Assembly: GCA_035578175.1 (NCBI GenBank)
Contig: JAQMRL010000004.1
Coordinates: forward strand, 41,993,401-42,057,400
DNA: 64,000 nt
DNA from: Catonia carolina
Lineage: Eukaryota > Arthropoda > Insecta > Hemiptera > Achilidae
Direction: 5' to 3'
Both the position numbers and the translations under genes were made by a program. Below the pieces are notes generated by a model. That model was not told where the DNA came from. It did no database searches and was given only the letters and a program-made list of their open reading frames with translations. Every line of letters starts with the position of its first letter. The first letter of the stretch is position 1. Of this stretch, positions 43,935 to 55,138 are shown piece by piece.

Positions 43935-44317
43935 CCCCACCCAATACTCAACCTGGAAGACCGGAAAACCTTTCCATCAGAGTTACTATTCCTTACCCGA
44001 ATAACCTACGATTTAGGGCGCTGAGAACCCGCCTTTCAACCTCTTCCATCCTGTTAGATAAGATAACCCACGTGGCCCCATGCATTGCCCAGAGTTCAAG
44101 GCAAGAACTTATGGCTCTGTTAATTAAGTATCAAATGGCATCTCATGGTGGAATATTTTCGGTATCAGTTCCCCCGCTAGTTCTGTGACCTCCTTAAGAG
44201 GTTTTAAGGAAACATTTAGGTTTTGTTATCAGGATTTTATGAGGTTTTACTCGGTGAATTTGAAAGTTTATTAGTTTTGTATTCTCAACTCTTTTAAAAA
44301 TCGTAACAGTTTATTAA
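43935..44317. other. GC-richer unassigned stretch
   Basis: 43935-44210 has higher G+C than the surroundings. No frame is long and no motif is recognised. It may be a decayed exon or a single-copy repeat. Confidence 0.3.
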
Positions 44318-44770
44318 TTTTTTTTGTCATCAGTCTCTCGGCTGGTTTGATGGAGTTCTCCAACTCTTACATTTAAAATGACAAAAGATTACATCTTTTG
44401 TAATTTGCTTTATATATTTTAACCTTTACCTCCATCTACAATTCACTCCCCCAACATTACCCTCCATTATTGATAGATCAATACCTGGATGTCTTAAGAT
44501 ATGCCCAAGTAGCCTATCCCTTCTTCTGATAAGATACTTCCATATACTTCTTTTTTCATCCACTCGCCTAAGAACCTCTAAAGTACTTATTTTGTTCACC
44601 CACCCAATCTTTAACATTTTCGTATAACACCACATTTAAAAAGCTTCTATCCTCTTCCTTTCTACAGCCCCTATCACCCACGTTTGACTCCCGTATATTG
44701 CTACACTCCAAACATAGTGTTTTGAGAAATTTTTCCTAATCTGCAAATCAATGTTTGTAGTCAGTAAGCT
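44318..44770 (-). mobile_element. LINE 3' fragment
   Basis: This minus-strand fragment ends in a short A tail (T run at 44318-44325). The last 25 bases before the tail (44326-44350) match the 3' end of SINE-B at 19 of 25 positions. The ORF2 C-terminus lies upstream of this end. Confidence 0.8.
44426..44760 (-). pseudogene. LINE ORF2 C-terminal fragment
   Basis: Minus-strand reading: FSKHYVWSVAIYGSQTWVIG and AVERKRIEAF, a stop, then MWCYTKMLKIGWVNKISTLE, VLRRVDEKRSIWKYLIRRRD and LLGHILRHPGIDLSIMEGNV. This is the conserved LINE tail, usually 'YGSETW ... EAFEMWCYRRMLRISW.D..TNEEVL ... GHVLRH'. One stop replaces an expected codon before MWCY. It is a different LINE family from the fragments at 16.3 and 33.9 kb, judging by both its tail and its protein text. 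Confidence 0.85.
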
Positions 44771-44944
44771 GTTTTTCTAGTTTATTAGTATAAAAGGTTT
44801 TCTAAAACATAGTCGCTTATTTACACCATATTTAAAAGTCTTGCGTGTATTTTTTACCATGTTTCTAAAGAAATAAAAGAATTATTAAAATCCGTTATTT
44901 TAAAATATATTTAACCTGCTTTCTAAAGGCCTAACGTTTGGGGT

Positions 44945-45090
44945 CAAAGAAGAAGAAAAATATTTATAGGCAAAACAAGCGTTAACTCAACAGCAAAGCA
45001 AGAATTCTGAATCGACGAAGAAATGCAGGTAGGCCATGCACAAGATGGGAAATATGTAGGAACAGAATAATTAATCCTTGATAGGAGACA
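44945..45090 (+). pseudogene. LINE 3' end fragment
   Basis: A frame from about 45014 reads RRRNAGRPCTRWEICRNRII. The 'GRPxTRW' block is typical of LINE C-termini. The following ttaatccttgatag matches the 3' region of the 33.9 kb LINE. It is very short and has no visible target duplication. Confidence 0.55.
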
Positions 45091-45650
45091 AAAAAGGAAA
45101 ACAAAAAAGTTTCAATTTTAATTTCAGGAAACTACATGAAATGCTACAACGCTGAATTTTAATAGAATAAGTTGGAAATGAAGTTTAGACGATTAGAGTT
45201 AACAGGAATAATGTGTCACATTTGAAATTCAGTATGCGTACGTATTCCTTCAGAAAAAGAGGATATTAGATGATGAAAAGTATGGACATATGCTAGAATT
45301 TAATTCTACTGGACACCAAGTTAAATTAGTTACGCTGATATGACTACAACCGGTTGGTTACTTATGAAATAACATATTCATGACAAAAACGACACATCCA
45401 ATCATTTCACTCACTGCACGTACGTCTGCTTTATTAACTATTACGGGAACAAACTTCAATTGAAAACACTGATATTTCCACCATAACCTGACTCCAATAT
45501 AATTACAAACGTACACTGACAAAACCAACTTACAAAATAATCTCATATTATACGCACTAGTAGAAAACGCAAGGTTTCTGACACGATTTTCACCTTTTCA
45601 TCATTATCTTAGACACAAATCATTGTAAAAATTATTAACGTTATTAGAAA
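45091..45650. other. AT-rich spacer
   Basis: No supported gene. The 62-codon minus frame (45358-45546) has no recognisable motif. Confidence 0.35.
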
Positions 45651-46090
45651 TATCTGGTGTGGAACGCTCACACGACTTTCTCTTGCCAATAAAAATAATG
45701 AATAATATAACCGAACATTAGTAATAAAACATTAGAACTAAACAAAAAACTAACCTGAAAAAATATAACCTAATTTTAATCATGGGTGAATGATTCAAAA
45801 TGAAAACCAACCTTAGTTTGGCTTAATATGGAAAATCACTCTTTGACGCTAAACTAGGCTCTGTAGAGAAAAATGCTTAAAATAAATTTCTTTTAATTTT
45901 GTGTAAATTTTATTATATACACTGATGTCGTAAAATATAAACTAAGGCCGAAATCTTAAAAAAAAAGTTTTTTGCAGATTTTCATGAAAAAACAGAAAAT
46001 CATTAATTACCGTTAAATTAAGGGTTAAACAAAGAAATGTTGGAAATAAAAATTGTAGATTTTTAAATTATCTACAATAACCAGTGTCAA
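45651..46090 (+). mobile_element. TIR-A, left half
   Basis: The copy starts with the outer block tctggtgtggaacgctcaca and the intact gactttctcttgcc. It follows the family to the ttgtagatttttaaattatc block near 46070 and then stops. It breaks at about the same internal position as the 3982-4440 copy. Confidence 0.8.
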
Positions 46091-46931
46091 ATATGGAGCA
46101 AAACTCGTACTTACGTCACGTTGGGGGTTTTAAATATGTTTAATGTAATTTCTTACTTACAGGATTTTTTAAAAGTACGACCGCCAATATCTCATGAAAT
46201 ATTAAAATAAAAGTTAGTCTTATTTTAGTCATAAACTCTATGATATTTTTCTTAAATTGTTATAACCAATTTAAACCGTTTGCCTTTCTTGTAAAGTTAT
46301 CGTCTATATAGTAACGTTTTTCACTGACTATGGAAATTAAAAATATGCCAAGAAGTAGTATAAATATTTCATTAAGATTTAATATTGTCATCTTTATTTA
46401 ATTATCAGAACAAGTTCAAAATATATAAAGAGAAAGATGTAAGGGCAGTTTGTTAACCGGATAGGAAATGTAATTTTTAAGAAGTTAACTTGTTATTAAT
46501 AGTTCTAGTTTACAAACTATTACTAGATTCAAGTTGTACTATTCTTTAATACTGTAGTGGTTTCTACAAGTAATCTAGTTAAAATTGTAAATTCTACTTG
46601 AATGCTATGTTAACTTTCTTGTAAGGTCAGGTACTTGTAATTGTAGACAACTATGTATTTTTGTTTGTATTAGTCCACTACTGTAGAGGAATATAAAAAT
46701 AATTTGTAAAATTAATAAAATGATTTCATTACTGAAATAAAATATAAATTCTTTTCTGATAATCAGAATTAATTATAAAAAAAATCTATTAAAAATTTAC
46801 CGACTGATATTTGGTTTATAATGCGAAAGTTCTTACTCAGTCACTCATTCATCAACAATTCTTCCATTTTTTGGTCACGAAGAGACCTAAAATTTGATAC
46901 ATTTGTTTATTAATCTTCGAATTTTGATCCG
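46091..46931. other. AT-rich spacer
   Basis: No gene was recognised. Confidence 0.4.
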
Positions 46932-47460
46932 TTGGATCGTCTTTTTTTGTTTTCTTCTTCTTGTTCTTATTCAGGTACTTCGTCCTCTAAGAGCGCTTGC
47001 TCAAAAATATTAAGGTTCTTCCCCACCTCCTCGTCCTTCTTCTTTTTCTTCTGCTTCTCTTACTTCATCCGCCTCTCCTTCTTCTTCTGCTTCTCCTTCT
47101 CCTTCATCTTCTTTTTGTTTTACTTCTTCAGGTACTTCGTCCTCTAAGAACACTGAGTACCATTAAGACTCTCCTCCTCCTATTACTTTTAATTCTCCTT
47201 CTTCGTCTTCTACTTCTTCTTCATCTTCTTCTTTAGGTCCTTTGTGCTCTAAGAACGCTGGCTACCATTAAGGTTCTCCTCCTTCTTCTGCTTGTTCTTC
47301 TCCTTCATCTTCCTCTTTTTGTTCTTCTTCTTCAGGTCCTTCGTCCTCTAAGAACGCTGGTTACTATTAAGGTTCTCCTCTTTCTCTGATTCTCCTTCTT
47401 CTACTTCTTCATCATCTTTTTCTTCAGGTGCTTCGTTCTCTAAGAACTCTGGCTACCTTT
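46932..47460. repeat. CT-rich minisatellite, five units
   Basis: The anchor caggtncttcgtcctctaag recurs at about 46972, 47129, 47234, 47333 and 47425, giving periods of roughly 157, 105, 99 and 92. Variable CTT/CTC stretches separate the anchors. On the minus strand each unit reads ENLNGSQRS, a stop, and then a lysine-rich run, so the array is not coding now. The plus-strand leucine- and serine-rich frames at 46932-47236 are artefacts of the pyrimidine bias. Confidence 0.8.
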
Positions 47461-47666
47461 AAGGCTGCTTGAGTTTTGTCCACTCTTTGATAAAAAAAGG
47501 TTAACCAAACTCTCACCATACCCGTCCGGAAGATTTCTCAGCGATAATACCTTGTGTCGACCTGGAGGACTTAGCTTGTTCTTTATATTACCCTGCATGA
47601 TATTTTACGCATTCTGTATCTCTCGGCTTTCATCACATCACCGTTTTAATGTAATATATTTCTAGA

Positions 47667-47995
47667 TTTTTTTTTAATCACTAATGTCTGTACGTTGCAA
47701 TCTGTTAAATTTAGAACAATAAGCAACCCCGTGCCCCTGAGATGAGGATGATGTGTATGACGTGTAAATGAGGCGTAGCCTTGTGTAGACCCAGGCCGAC
47801 CATTCCTGAGAGAGTATGGTTAATGGAACCCCAACCATCAATGTACACCGGTAACCACTGTCTAGTATTCAAATCCGTATAAAAGTAAAACTACGTTTAC
47901 TAGGATTTGAACAGGAAACTTCGTCTCCGAAAATCAGCTGTAAATCAGCTAACTCGCGGCGACGACCTTACCTTTAGACCAACCCGCTGGTCAAG
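47667..47995 (-). mobile_element. SINE-C, full length
   Basis: The 329 bp copy is bounded by TTCTAGA at 47660-47666 and 47996-48002. The tRNA-like head reads on the minus strand as GGTCTAAAGGTAAGG (A box region); the B-box complement is at about 47908-47918. The A tail is the T run at 47667-47675. Confidence 0.88.
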
Positions 47996-48002
47996 TTCTA
48001 GA

Positions 48003-48331
48003 CTTTTTTTGTTTTGTAATCCCTAATGTGTGTACGTTGCAATCTGTTCAATTTAGAACAATAAGCAACCCCATGACCCAATGAGATGAGGATGATGTGC
48101 ATGACGTGTAAATGAGGTGTAGTCTTGTACAGAACCAGGCCGACCATTCCTGAGAGATTATGGTTAATTAAACCCCAACCATCAAAGTACACCGGTAACC
48201 ACTGTCTAGTATTCAAATCCGTATAAAAGTAACTACCTTTACTAGGATTTGAACCAGGAACCTTCGTCTCCGAAAATCAGCTGTTGAACAGCTGATTTTG
48301 GCGACGACTTTACCTCTAGACCAACCCGGTG
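48003..48331 (-). mobile_element. SINE-C, second copy in the same site
   Basis: This is another 329 bp copy in the same orientation, directly following the previous one and bounded by TTCTAGA at 47996-48002 and 48332-48338. A fourth TTCTAGA lies at 48345-48351. The head is better preserved (minus strand TGGTCTAGAGGTAAAG for the A box and GGTTCAAATCC for the B box). Confidence 0.88.
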
Positions 48332-48420
48332 TTCTAGATTAAAGTTCTAGATTAAAAATTAAAAACAAAAAAATACACAATTCGCCTGAATGTTTACTTT
48401 TATGAATATTTATTAGTTAT

Positions 48421-48486
48421 TTATTTAACATCGCATCAACTAGAAGGTCATTTGCGACGATGTTGGGGTGTAACTGTGTATAATGG
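48421..48486 (-). mobile_element. SINE-D body fragment
   Basis: ttatttaacatcgcatcaac and cgacgatgttgggg match the 3' half of SINE-D in reverse. The tRNA-like head is absent. Confidence 0.5.
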
Positions 48487-48489
48487 AGG

Positions 48490-49890
48490 ATGAAATGGTT
48501 ATTTTGAATATTTATTATTTTAATATTATTATGAATATTTATTTTTCAACCAAAAAACTATTTAGAAAGGAATTTTTGTACATTAAAATTATTTATCAAT
48601 CAAGTTTTTTAGCGTATTTGTAACAATATAGATTACAATTTTTTTAAAGTTTGTGATAATGTGTTGATTTATTTTCTACCTTCTTTTAGGATAGGCTATG
48701 TTATCTTTGGTATAAAAAATAATATCTTTGGTATTAAAAAACCATAAAATGTTTTAGTAGCGTTCAGCTGTATTTTTGAGTTAGGTATGAATTCGCTGAG
48801 ACCTTCATTGGAATTTTTCGATGATTCTTTTCTATAATACCACAATTCTTTGGCTACCGTTCTAATCACACCATTGAAGCAAAAAAATTGCACGTATAGA
48901 TGTTCCGTTTGGTGAAGATTAATTATTCAAATTTATTTGTAATGATTTATTTAAATTGTTTTAGGAAATATGTTTTTATGTCATAAATGTATAAACAACA
49001 AAATGCCTTTTGTTGAGTATTATTTTTTTAAATGCACCTGTATTTTTATTTTTTTTAATTCTTTGTTGAGTCACGAACCGTACTGTGTTTTTTAAATTAA
49101 TGAGACGATTATTTGACTGAGATAAGATGGTGCCTATATCTCTTAGTCAGTGTTAGAAGGGGGTGCCTGTAGGGCGAATAAAATGTTGGTGTCAGTATTT
49201 TGTTTGTAAGCGGGACTTTTTCAAGGGGGTTTTGTATTGTGGGAGTAAAGGAATAAAGGAAGACTGAGGGGGTTGTAAGGGGTTTCTTCCTGCAGACAAA
49301 GCGGTTTCATAAGAGCCCTTGTGGTCTTGTATGCCCCAGCATTGCTGTGCCGTGCCGAGCCGAGGCCGCGTTTTCTGAAAAGCGCTCTTCTCATCGAATC
49401 TTTTTCTCTCATACTAACCCGTATATATATTCCAGCGAACGCGAAACCAAGCCTCTGCAGTGACAATGGAAAAATCCCTCTTCGAGTTAGCAAATATCTT
49501 TCTGTTTCTTTCCATACATTTTCTGTCTCAGACATGAAATTCACTATCCTTATCGTAACTTACATTTACGTCTTGACCTGAAGAACCAACTGCATGAATA
49601 TATCCATAATTTAAATATTCAACTCACTTATTATAGTATTGCATCAGCTTATCGTGCTTCTTGACCTCTAGCATATTCAAATTATATTCTTGTTCTGAAA
49701 TTTATGATTTTCATGTTACGGTGGAATAGTAGTATATATACTATGTTCAGTAATAATTTCACTCCTTTTGCAAATTCGTTATATATTACAGTATATAACT
49801 GAATTAATAATGAATAGATATTACATTTCTTGGTAATTGAAAAAGCAATTTAATTGCTTGTTATTACAACTTTTTAATTATTTTTCGTGC
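48490..49890. other. Spacer with a GC-richer island at 49.2-49.6 kb
   Basis: 49210-49560 stands out in G+C and CpG content (gccgtgccgagccgaggccg near 49349). It is open on both strands (minus 49221-49544, 107 codons; plus 49321-49581, 86 codons). Neither product is recognised. A promoter/first exon or a single-copy repeat are both possible. Confidence 0.35.
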
Positions 49891-49891
49891 T

Positions 49892-50065
49892 CTCTCTGAA
49901 TATATATAGAAAAGGAACATATGTTTTCATGTCGAGTTTTCCCGAAATTACACATTTTCAGGCCTTCAAAACTTGGAACTTAAATTAGGTACCATTAGGG
50001 AACCTAACACGAAAATTTTCATCAAAAACGGTCAACTGAAATTGAAGGTGATAAAATTTAAAACC
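49892..50065 (-). mobile_element. TIR-A terminal fragment
   Basis: The copy runs from the decayed terminus gtgctctctctgaatatata through gttttcatgtcgag to tcatcaaaaacggtcaactg. The (GT)n tract is deleted. It abuts another TIR-A in the opposite orientation. Confidence 0.65.
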
Positions 50066-50866
50066 TACGGGGTAAACCTACTGTAAAATTATAAAACATG
50101 ACCTAATTTTAATTATGAGTGTATGACGCAGAATTAAAATCAACCTCTGTTTGACTAAAATATAACGTAAAATCACTAGAAAATGTTAGAAAAAGAAGTT
50201 GTACACTTTTATTTTCTAAAACTTTAATTATAAACATTTTTGTCGTAAAATGCATACTAAGGTCGCATCCTAAAAATCCAACTTTTTACCGATTTTGACG
50301 AGCAAAATTCAGAGAATCACTAATTGACGCTTAACTAAGCTTTGTAGAAGGCCGAAATCTTAAAAAGGTCCCATTTTTTACAGATTATCGTTAATTAAAA
50401 AAACAGAAAATCACTAATTATTGCTAAACTGATTGCTAATCACTTTTTATTGCGTTATGCAAAGAAATGTTTGAAATAATATTGTAGGGTTTTAAATTTT
50501 CGATAATCTTGATTATACCCACTTTTGCCCTAAAATGCATATTAAGGCCGCAATCTTAAAAAACATTTTTTTCTACAAGAGCACAGCTTCCTCAAGAATT
50601 TTAGCAGACATGGCGCCTACCATATCATGTAGAGCATAAAAAATGTAGTAAATAAGGGGATTTTTTAAAAAAGTCTTAGGAGCCGTTTTTGAGGAAATCG
50701 CAAAAAAGTGAAAAATGACACGAATAAACTACTATTTCCGGTTGACCGATTTTGATAAAAATATTCGTTTAGGGTCCGGTAGAAGTATTTAACTTAAGTT
50801 TCAAGTTTCGACTTTATACGATATTCCGTTCTTGAGATATTTTATTCACTCACACACACACACGCA

Positions 50867-50898
<32 letters not shown>

Positions 50899-51041
50899 CA
50901 CACACCCAGCCCAATCGAAAAAAACATGTTTTTTGGGTTCAGGGGATCTGAAAATATGATACCCGGTGAAAACTCGATTTTAAAAATTCGACATGAAAAC
51001 AATACTTTCCTTCCTATATATTCATATAGGCAAGAAAAAGT
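50066..51041 (+). mobile_element. TIR-A, right part, long microsatellite
   Basis: The copy begins at acatgacctaattttaatta (about 50097) and reaches the terminus ggcaagaaaaagta near 51028-51041. The internal tract at 50850-50906 is a compound (CA)n-(CGCA)n-(CA)n repeat, the longest of the family here. Confidence 0.8.
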
Positions 51042-52159
51042 AAAAATCAACACAGAGCGTCCTTCACAAAGATATCCGAAAATCCCGAACATTTGTTAAT
51101 CTCGGACACTTGCGTCAATCCCGGATTGTGCGGGCTAACTCAGGACGTATGGTAAACCTATTTATAACCCACGTAACTAATTGTTATATTTTCATGACAG
51201 AAATATTTCTCACAGATTTGATTTATAAAAACACTTCTATGAACAATTTTGTATCCTACTGATTTTTATTGAAAATTTTATTCTTATTTTACCCACGAAT
51301 TGGCTATCATATGTAGTTTACCAATTCGATGAGTGATCAATTCCGGTAAATCTTTGGTAATTTTTATCTACTTTATAGATTAGACTGTAACTTTAATTAA
51401 ACTTTATATGTTAGTAATAAAATTCTGACCTATTAACTGCGTGATTTAAAGTAAAGTGCTTAAAAAGTTTGTTATTAGTAAACTATATAATTAATTAAAA
51501 AGAACTTCGTTTCCTACTTTTAAATTTTTTATTAACTACATCCAGGAAATCCGAAAAGGGATTATAGGACATGGGAAATTAAGTAATAGCTTGTTTTATT
51601 TTGAATAAAGTTTTATTGGATTTTTATTTAAACATTTTGTAAAATCAATTTACTTAGACGATCCCTATATCCAGAAGGTTTATTTAAGATTGCTAACAAA
51701 AAAATATACAGAAATTTGTGTTTTAACTCGTCACGCGATTAAATTTAAAATCACTATTTTAGGCCTGTCAGCTAAACAAAAAATCAAAATAAATTATATG
51801 TTCAGTCAGCAGATGGGTTCTTTCAATTGTTGAGGAGGTACTCTGTTTGTAAGTCATACCGCGACGAGTAGAAGGGATTTTTAAAAGAGTTTAGCGATTT
51901 AAAACGAGAGATTAAATATTATAGAAGAGGATAGAAACAATAAGTGAAGGTTGTGTGTTTTTTATCCTTTTGTTTCATTTTTACTTTTGTCTTTTTATAT
52001 TATACTCTAAACTAAGTATGTCTATAAGAAACAACAAGAACTATGTAACCTGTAAATTACTTGTGATATCACTTGTCAGGTCACATATAGTATTATACAT
52101 TGATTAATTAACCATACCTTAATTAGTTTATTAAGTTAATTTAATTATTATTAATTTAT
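51042..52159. other. AT-rich spacer
   Basis: No gene was recognised. Confidence 0.4.
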
Positions 52160-52545
52160 GTTGATTAGGTCAACAGCCGAAAAGCTGGTTTGAACCTCTA
52201 AAGGCTTTACTCAGTAAAACGAGGAGTGAGGTGGTTTACCTATCCCTTCCTCGCTGAATGGTAAAGTATGCTTATCAGCATGCCAGGTCCTCCGAAAATC
52301 ACGTGCTTTTCACCCTGAAAATGACACTTCCCTTCATTCACCACAGGGTCTGGCTGTATAATAAAATTCATCTTTCAGACCGAATAACTATGACTAGTTC
52401 TTTCACACCTGAACCTCTTCTGTTCTTAAATGCTTCAACGTTTTAATTAGCTGAACATGTGATAAGAAACAAAACTAGTTTTTGTAGCCCTGGAACTAAC
52501 AGATGGAGTGTAAATAATTTAACACTCCACCTGGCCGTTATGGGA
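52160..52545 (-). mobile_element. SINE-B with 7 bp target duplication
   Basis: The 386 bp reverse copy is bounded by AATTTAT at 52153-52159 and 52546-52552. It is full length, running from the 3' hairpin (caacagccgaaaagctgg) to the 5' end (ctggccgttatggg). Confidence 0.85.
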
Positions 52546-52801
52546 AATTTATCCATTATAGAGAATATTAACCAACCTAATTAGGAGAAATTTAAGATTA
52601 TAGTAAATAAGTTTACGTACTTGATTCAATTACTGCAAATATTTGGTTTTAAGATATTATTTATTTTTGTTTGAACTCAGAAGTAAATTATTATAAAAAA
52701 GAATATGGATATATAATTTTTTTTGTAAGAAATAATTGAAACAGCGTAGTCTATTGGAAAATCCCGTGCATTGCAGGTGGGTAATGTGTAGAACCAACCA
52801 T

Positions 52802-53114
52802 CGGGTTGATCTAGAGGTAAAATCGTCGCCGCGAGTCAGCTGTTTAACAGCTGATTTTCGGTGACGAAGGTTCAAATCCTAGAAAAAGTAATTACTTTTA
52901 TACGAATTTTAATAATAGACAGTTATTTATTACCGTTGTATATTGATAGTTGGGGTTCAATTAACTTTACCCTTTCAGGAATGGTCGGCCTGGATCTGAA
53001 CAAGCCTGCACCTCATTACTGTCATGCACATTATCCTCATTTCATTGGTCCATGGGGTTGTTTATTGTTATGAATCAAAAACATCACAACGTACAGACAT
53101 TAGGGATTAAATAA
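52802..53114 (+). mobile_element. SINE-C with intact tRNA-like head
   Basis: The A box TTGATCTAGAGGTAAA lies near 52806-52821 and a perfect B box GGTTCAAATCC at 52869-52879, followed by the family body and the 3' attagggattaaataaaa. Part of the body is diverged (aataatagacagttatttat). A 70-codon frame at 52861-53073 is a chance reading. Confidence 0.85.
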
Positions 53115-53628
53115 AATATAATATAGAGAAAATTAAACATTTTTATTTAGAATTTGAAATTTATATTTATACGCACAATTTTTTTGTTGCACGTATTTAT
53201 TTTTATGGTGTCCACTAGTGACTACGACCTAATACTAAAAAGTTGTACGATGTAAATCGTAATACCTTTGTTCGGTTTTCCATTTCTTTGTAGAAATCCT
53301 ACGGTAGATTACTTGACCAGACCAAATCCTTATTACTTCTGTTTTTATTTAACCTATTGCCTATTTCTATCTTATCCTTCCCAAGAAAACCCTTGGGAAA
53401 TGAAAAATTTCATTTCAATGTATTTCGCAATGTTATTTTAAATTTTCTCATGTTTGTAGTTGTTTTTTTTTCTTTCTTCATAATCATAATAACTGTGCAA
53501 ATCGAAAGCAAAATTTTTTGTGTAACTCTAAACTTTGCTAGTTTATTAATCTCGACAGTCACCATAATATGTGTTAACTTTTTATTAATTAAAATTTTTA
53601 TATCTTTCTTGTCCTCATGAATTTTATT

Positions 53629-53688
53629 TGTTTATTATTCTTAAATTTAACAGATTGCAACGTACACGTATTAAAAAAATAATAAATT
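53629..53688 (+). mobile_element. SINE-C 3' end fragment
   Basis: gtttattattcttaaattta, then cagattgcaacgtacacg and an A-rich tail. The copy holds only the last 60 bp of the family. Confidence 0.7.
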
Positions 53689-53739
53689 TAAAAAAATTAC
53701 AGTATATTTTCAAAGAGTCCCTTCGGAGTCCATTGGTTT

Positions 53740-53895
53740 TTTTTAACGTCCAACTGTTTTGCAATTACTGCTAATGCAGATGGTAAAGAACGAAACTGAT
53801 TTTTTGTAACGTATGAAAATATGCCGTGCCCGAATGGGATTCAAACTCAATACCGCATGATGAGAGGCGAGCACTTTACCAACGTGCTCCATTAT
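53740..53895 (-). mobile_element. tRNA-derived SINE, third type
   Basis: Read on the minus strand, the head at 53823-53891 has GGAGCACGTTGGTAAAGTGC (A-box region) and AGTTTGAATCCCA (B-box region). The acceptor arms do not pair. A T run at 53737-53744 may be its A tail. The text differs from SINE-C and SINE-D. Confidence 0.6.
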
Positions 53896-54129
53896 TACGT
53901 TCTTGTTATTATATTAATATTATTATTAGTGTTACGTTAGTCCATTGGTGGAATGGTGTTTGAATCATGACTAATTTTCTTTGTTTCATTCACTAGTTAT
54001 TGGTATTTTACATGTATGGTAAAATTTATAAATGTATAGAAAATGGCATTAGTTTCAACCCGGTTTTTTAGTGGATATTGGTTTTCCTAAATTAATCATT
54101 TTCGTAAAAATTTATATTAATTTGAGTTG

Positions 54130-54226
54130 TTATATTTAGGTCACCCGAAAGGCAGGTTTGAGCCTCTAGAGGCTTTTCTAAGTAAAACGAGGAGTGAGGT
54201 GGTTTACCATTACCTTCTTCTTTATT
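54130..54226 (-). mobile_element. SINE-B 3' end fragment
   Basis: Only the last 97 bases of the family remain: the hairpin part (gtcacccgaaaggcaggttt), the middle gtaaaacgaggagtgaggtg and part of the ccattaccttc block. Confidence 0.75.
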
Positions 54227-54710
54227 TTCAGTATGAAACTTGAAATCTGAATTTTTTCTGTAAAGGCCTATTTCGTCTTATCATCTGTAATTCCCTAATT
54301 GTGAAGTGGGATGCGAAAAGAAACCTCTTTTCAGGAAATTCAAATTTTCAGTTTAAGGAAAATGCAGTGTTATGATCAATCAATCGATTTCGGTTTTTTT
54401 TTAGATTACTATACGTTACTTTGTTCTCCTAGATTTTCAAAAAAAATTAGGCCTACTCTTGCTGGGATGACTTAGCAATGAGACGAGAAGAAAATGAAAC
54501 CATTCAAATGCGGGCTCTCAAACTTTTCACCTGCACGAAAGTCCTTCTCCACACACTTCTTTTGAATTGTAATAATATTCCTAATTTTTGACATTGAAAT
54601 CTCAATAATTTTACCAATGTACACGACCAAAAAACTTAAAAATATATCAGTGAATAAAAACAAGATCAATGATTGTATTAATCTTAATTGTACGACGATA
54701 TCAAATGATA

Positions 54711-55102
54711 CTGCCCATAACAGACAGGTGGAGATGTCAAATTATTTACACTCAATCTTTTTGTTGCAGGGCTAGAATAAATAGTTCTGTTTCTTATCCC
54801 ATGTTCAGTCAATTAAACGATTGACGCATTTAAGAACAGAAGAGGTAGAGGTGCAAAGACACTAATCAGAGTTATCTCTTCTGAAAGTAATTAATTTCAT
54901 TATACAGCCAGACCCTGTGGTGAATGAAGTGAAGGTGTCACTTGCAGAGTGGAAAATATGTGCTTTTCAGAGGGCCCGGCATGCTGATAAGCGTACTTTT
55001 TCGTTCAATGAAGAAGGCATGGTAAACCACCTCACTCCTCGTTTTACTTAGTAAAACCTGTACATGTTCAAACCAGCCTTTCGGCTGATAGCCTAAACAA
55101 CA
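54711..55102 (+). mobile_element. SINE-B with 13 bp target duplication
   Basis: The 392 bp full-length copy is bounded by ATATCAAATGATA at 54698-54710 and 55103-55115. This is the clearest target duplication in the family. The tail is cctaaacaaca. It lies just upstream of the candidate exon at 55139-55240. Confidence 0.93.
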
Positions 55103-55138
55103 ATATCAAATGATATGAATGTGTATCAAAAATTTCAG

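Noticed and set aside
46932..47236. Serine- and leucine-rich frames (71 and 79 codons)
   Set aside because: They are readings of the CT-rich minisatellite in different frames and have no independent coding evidence.
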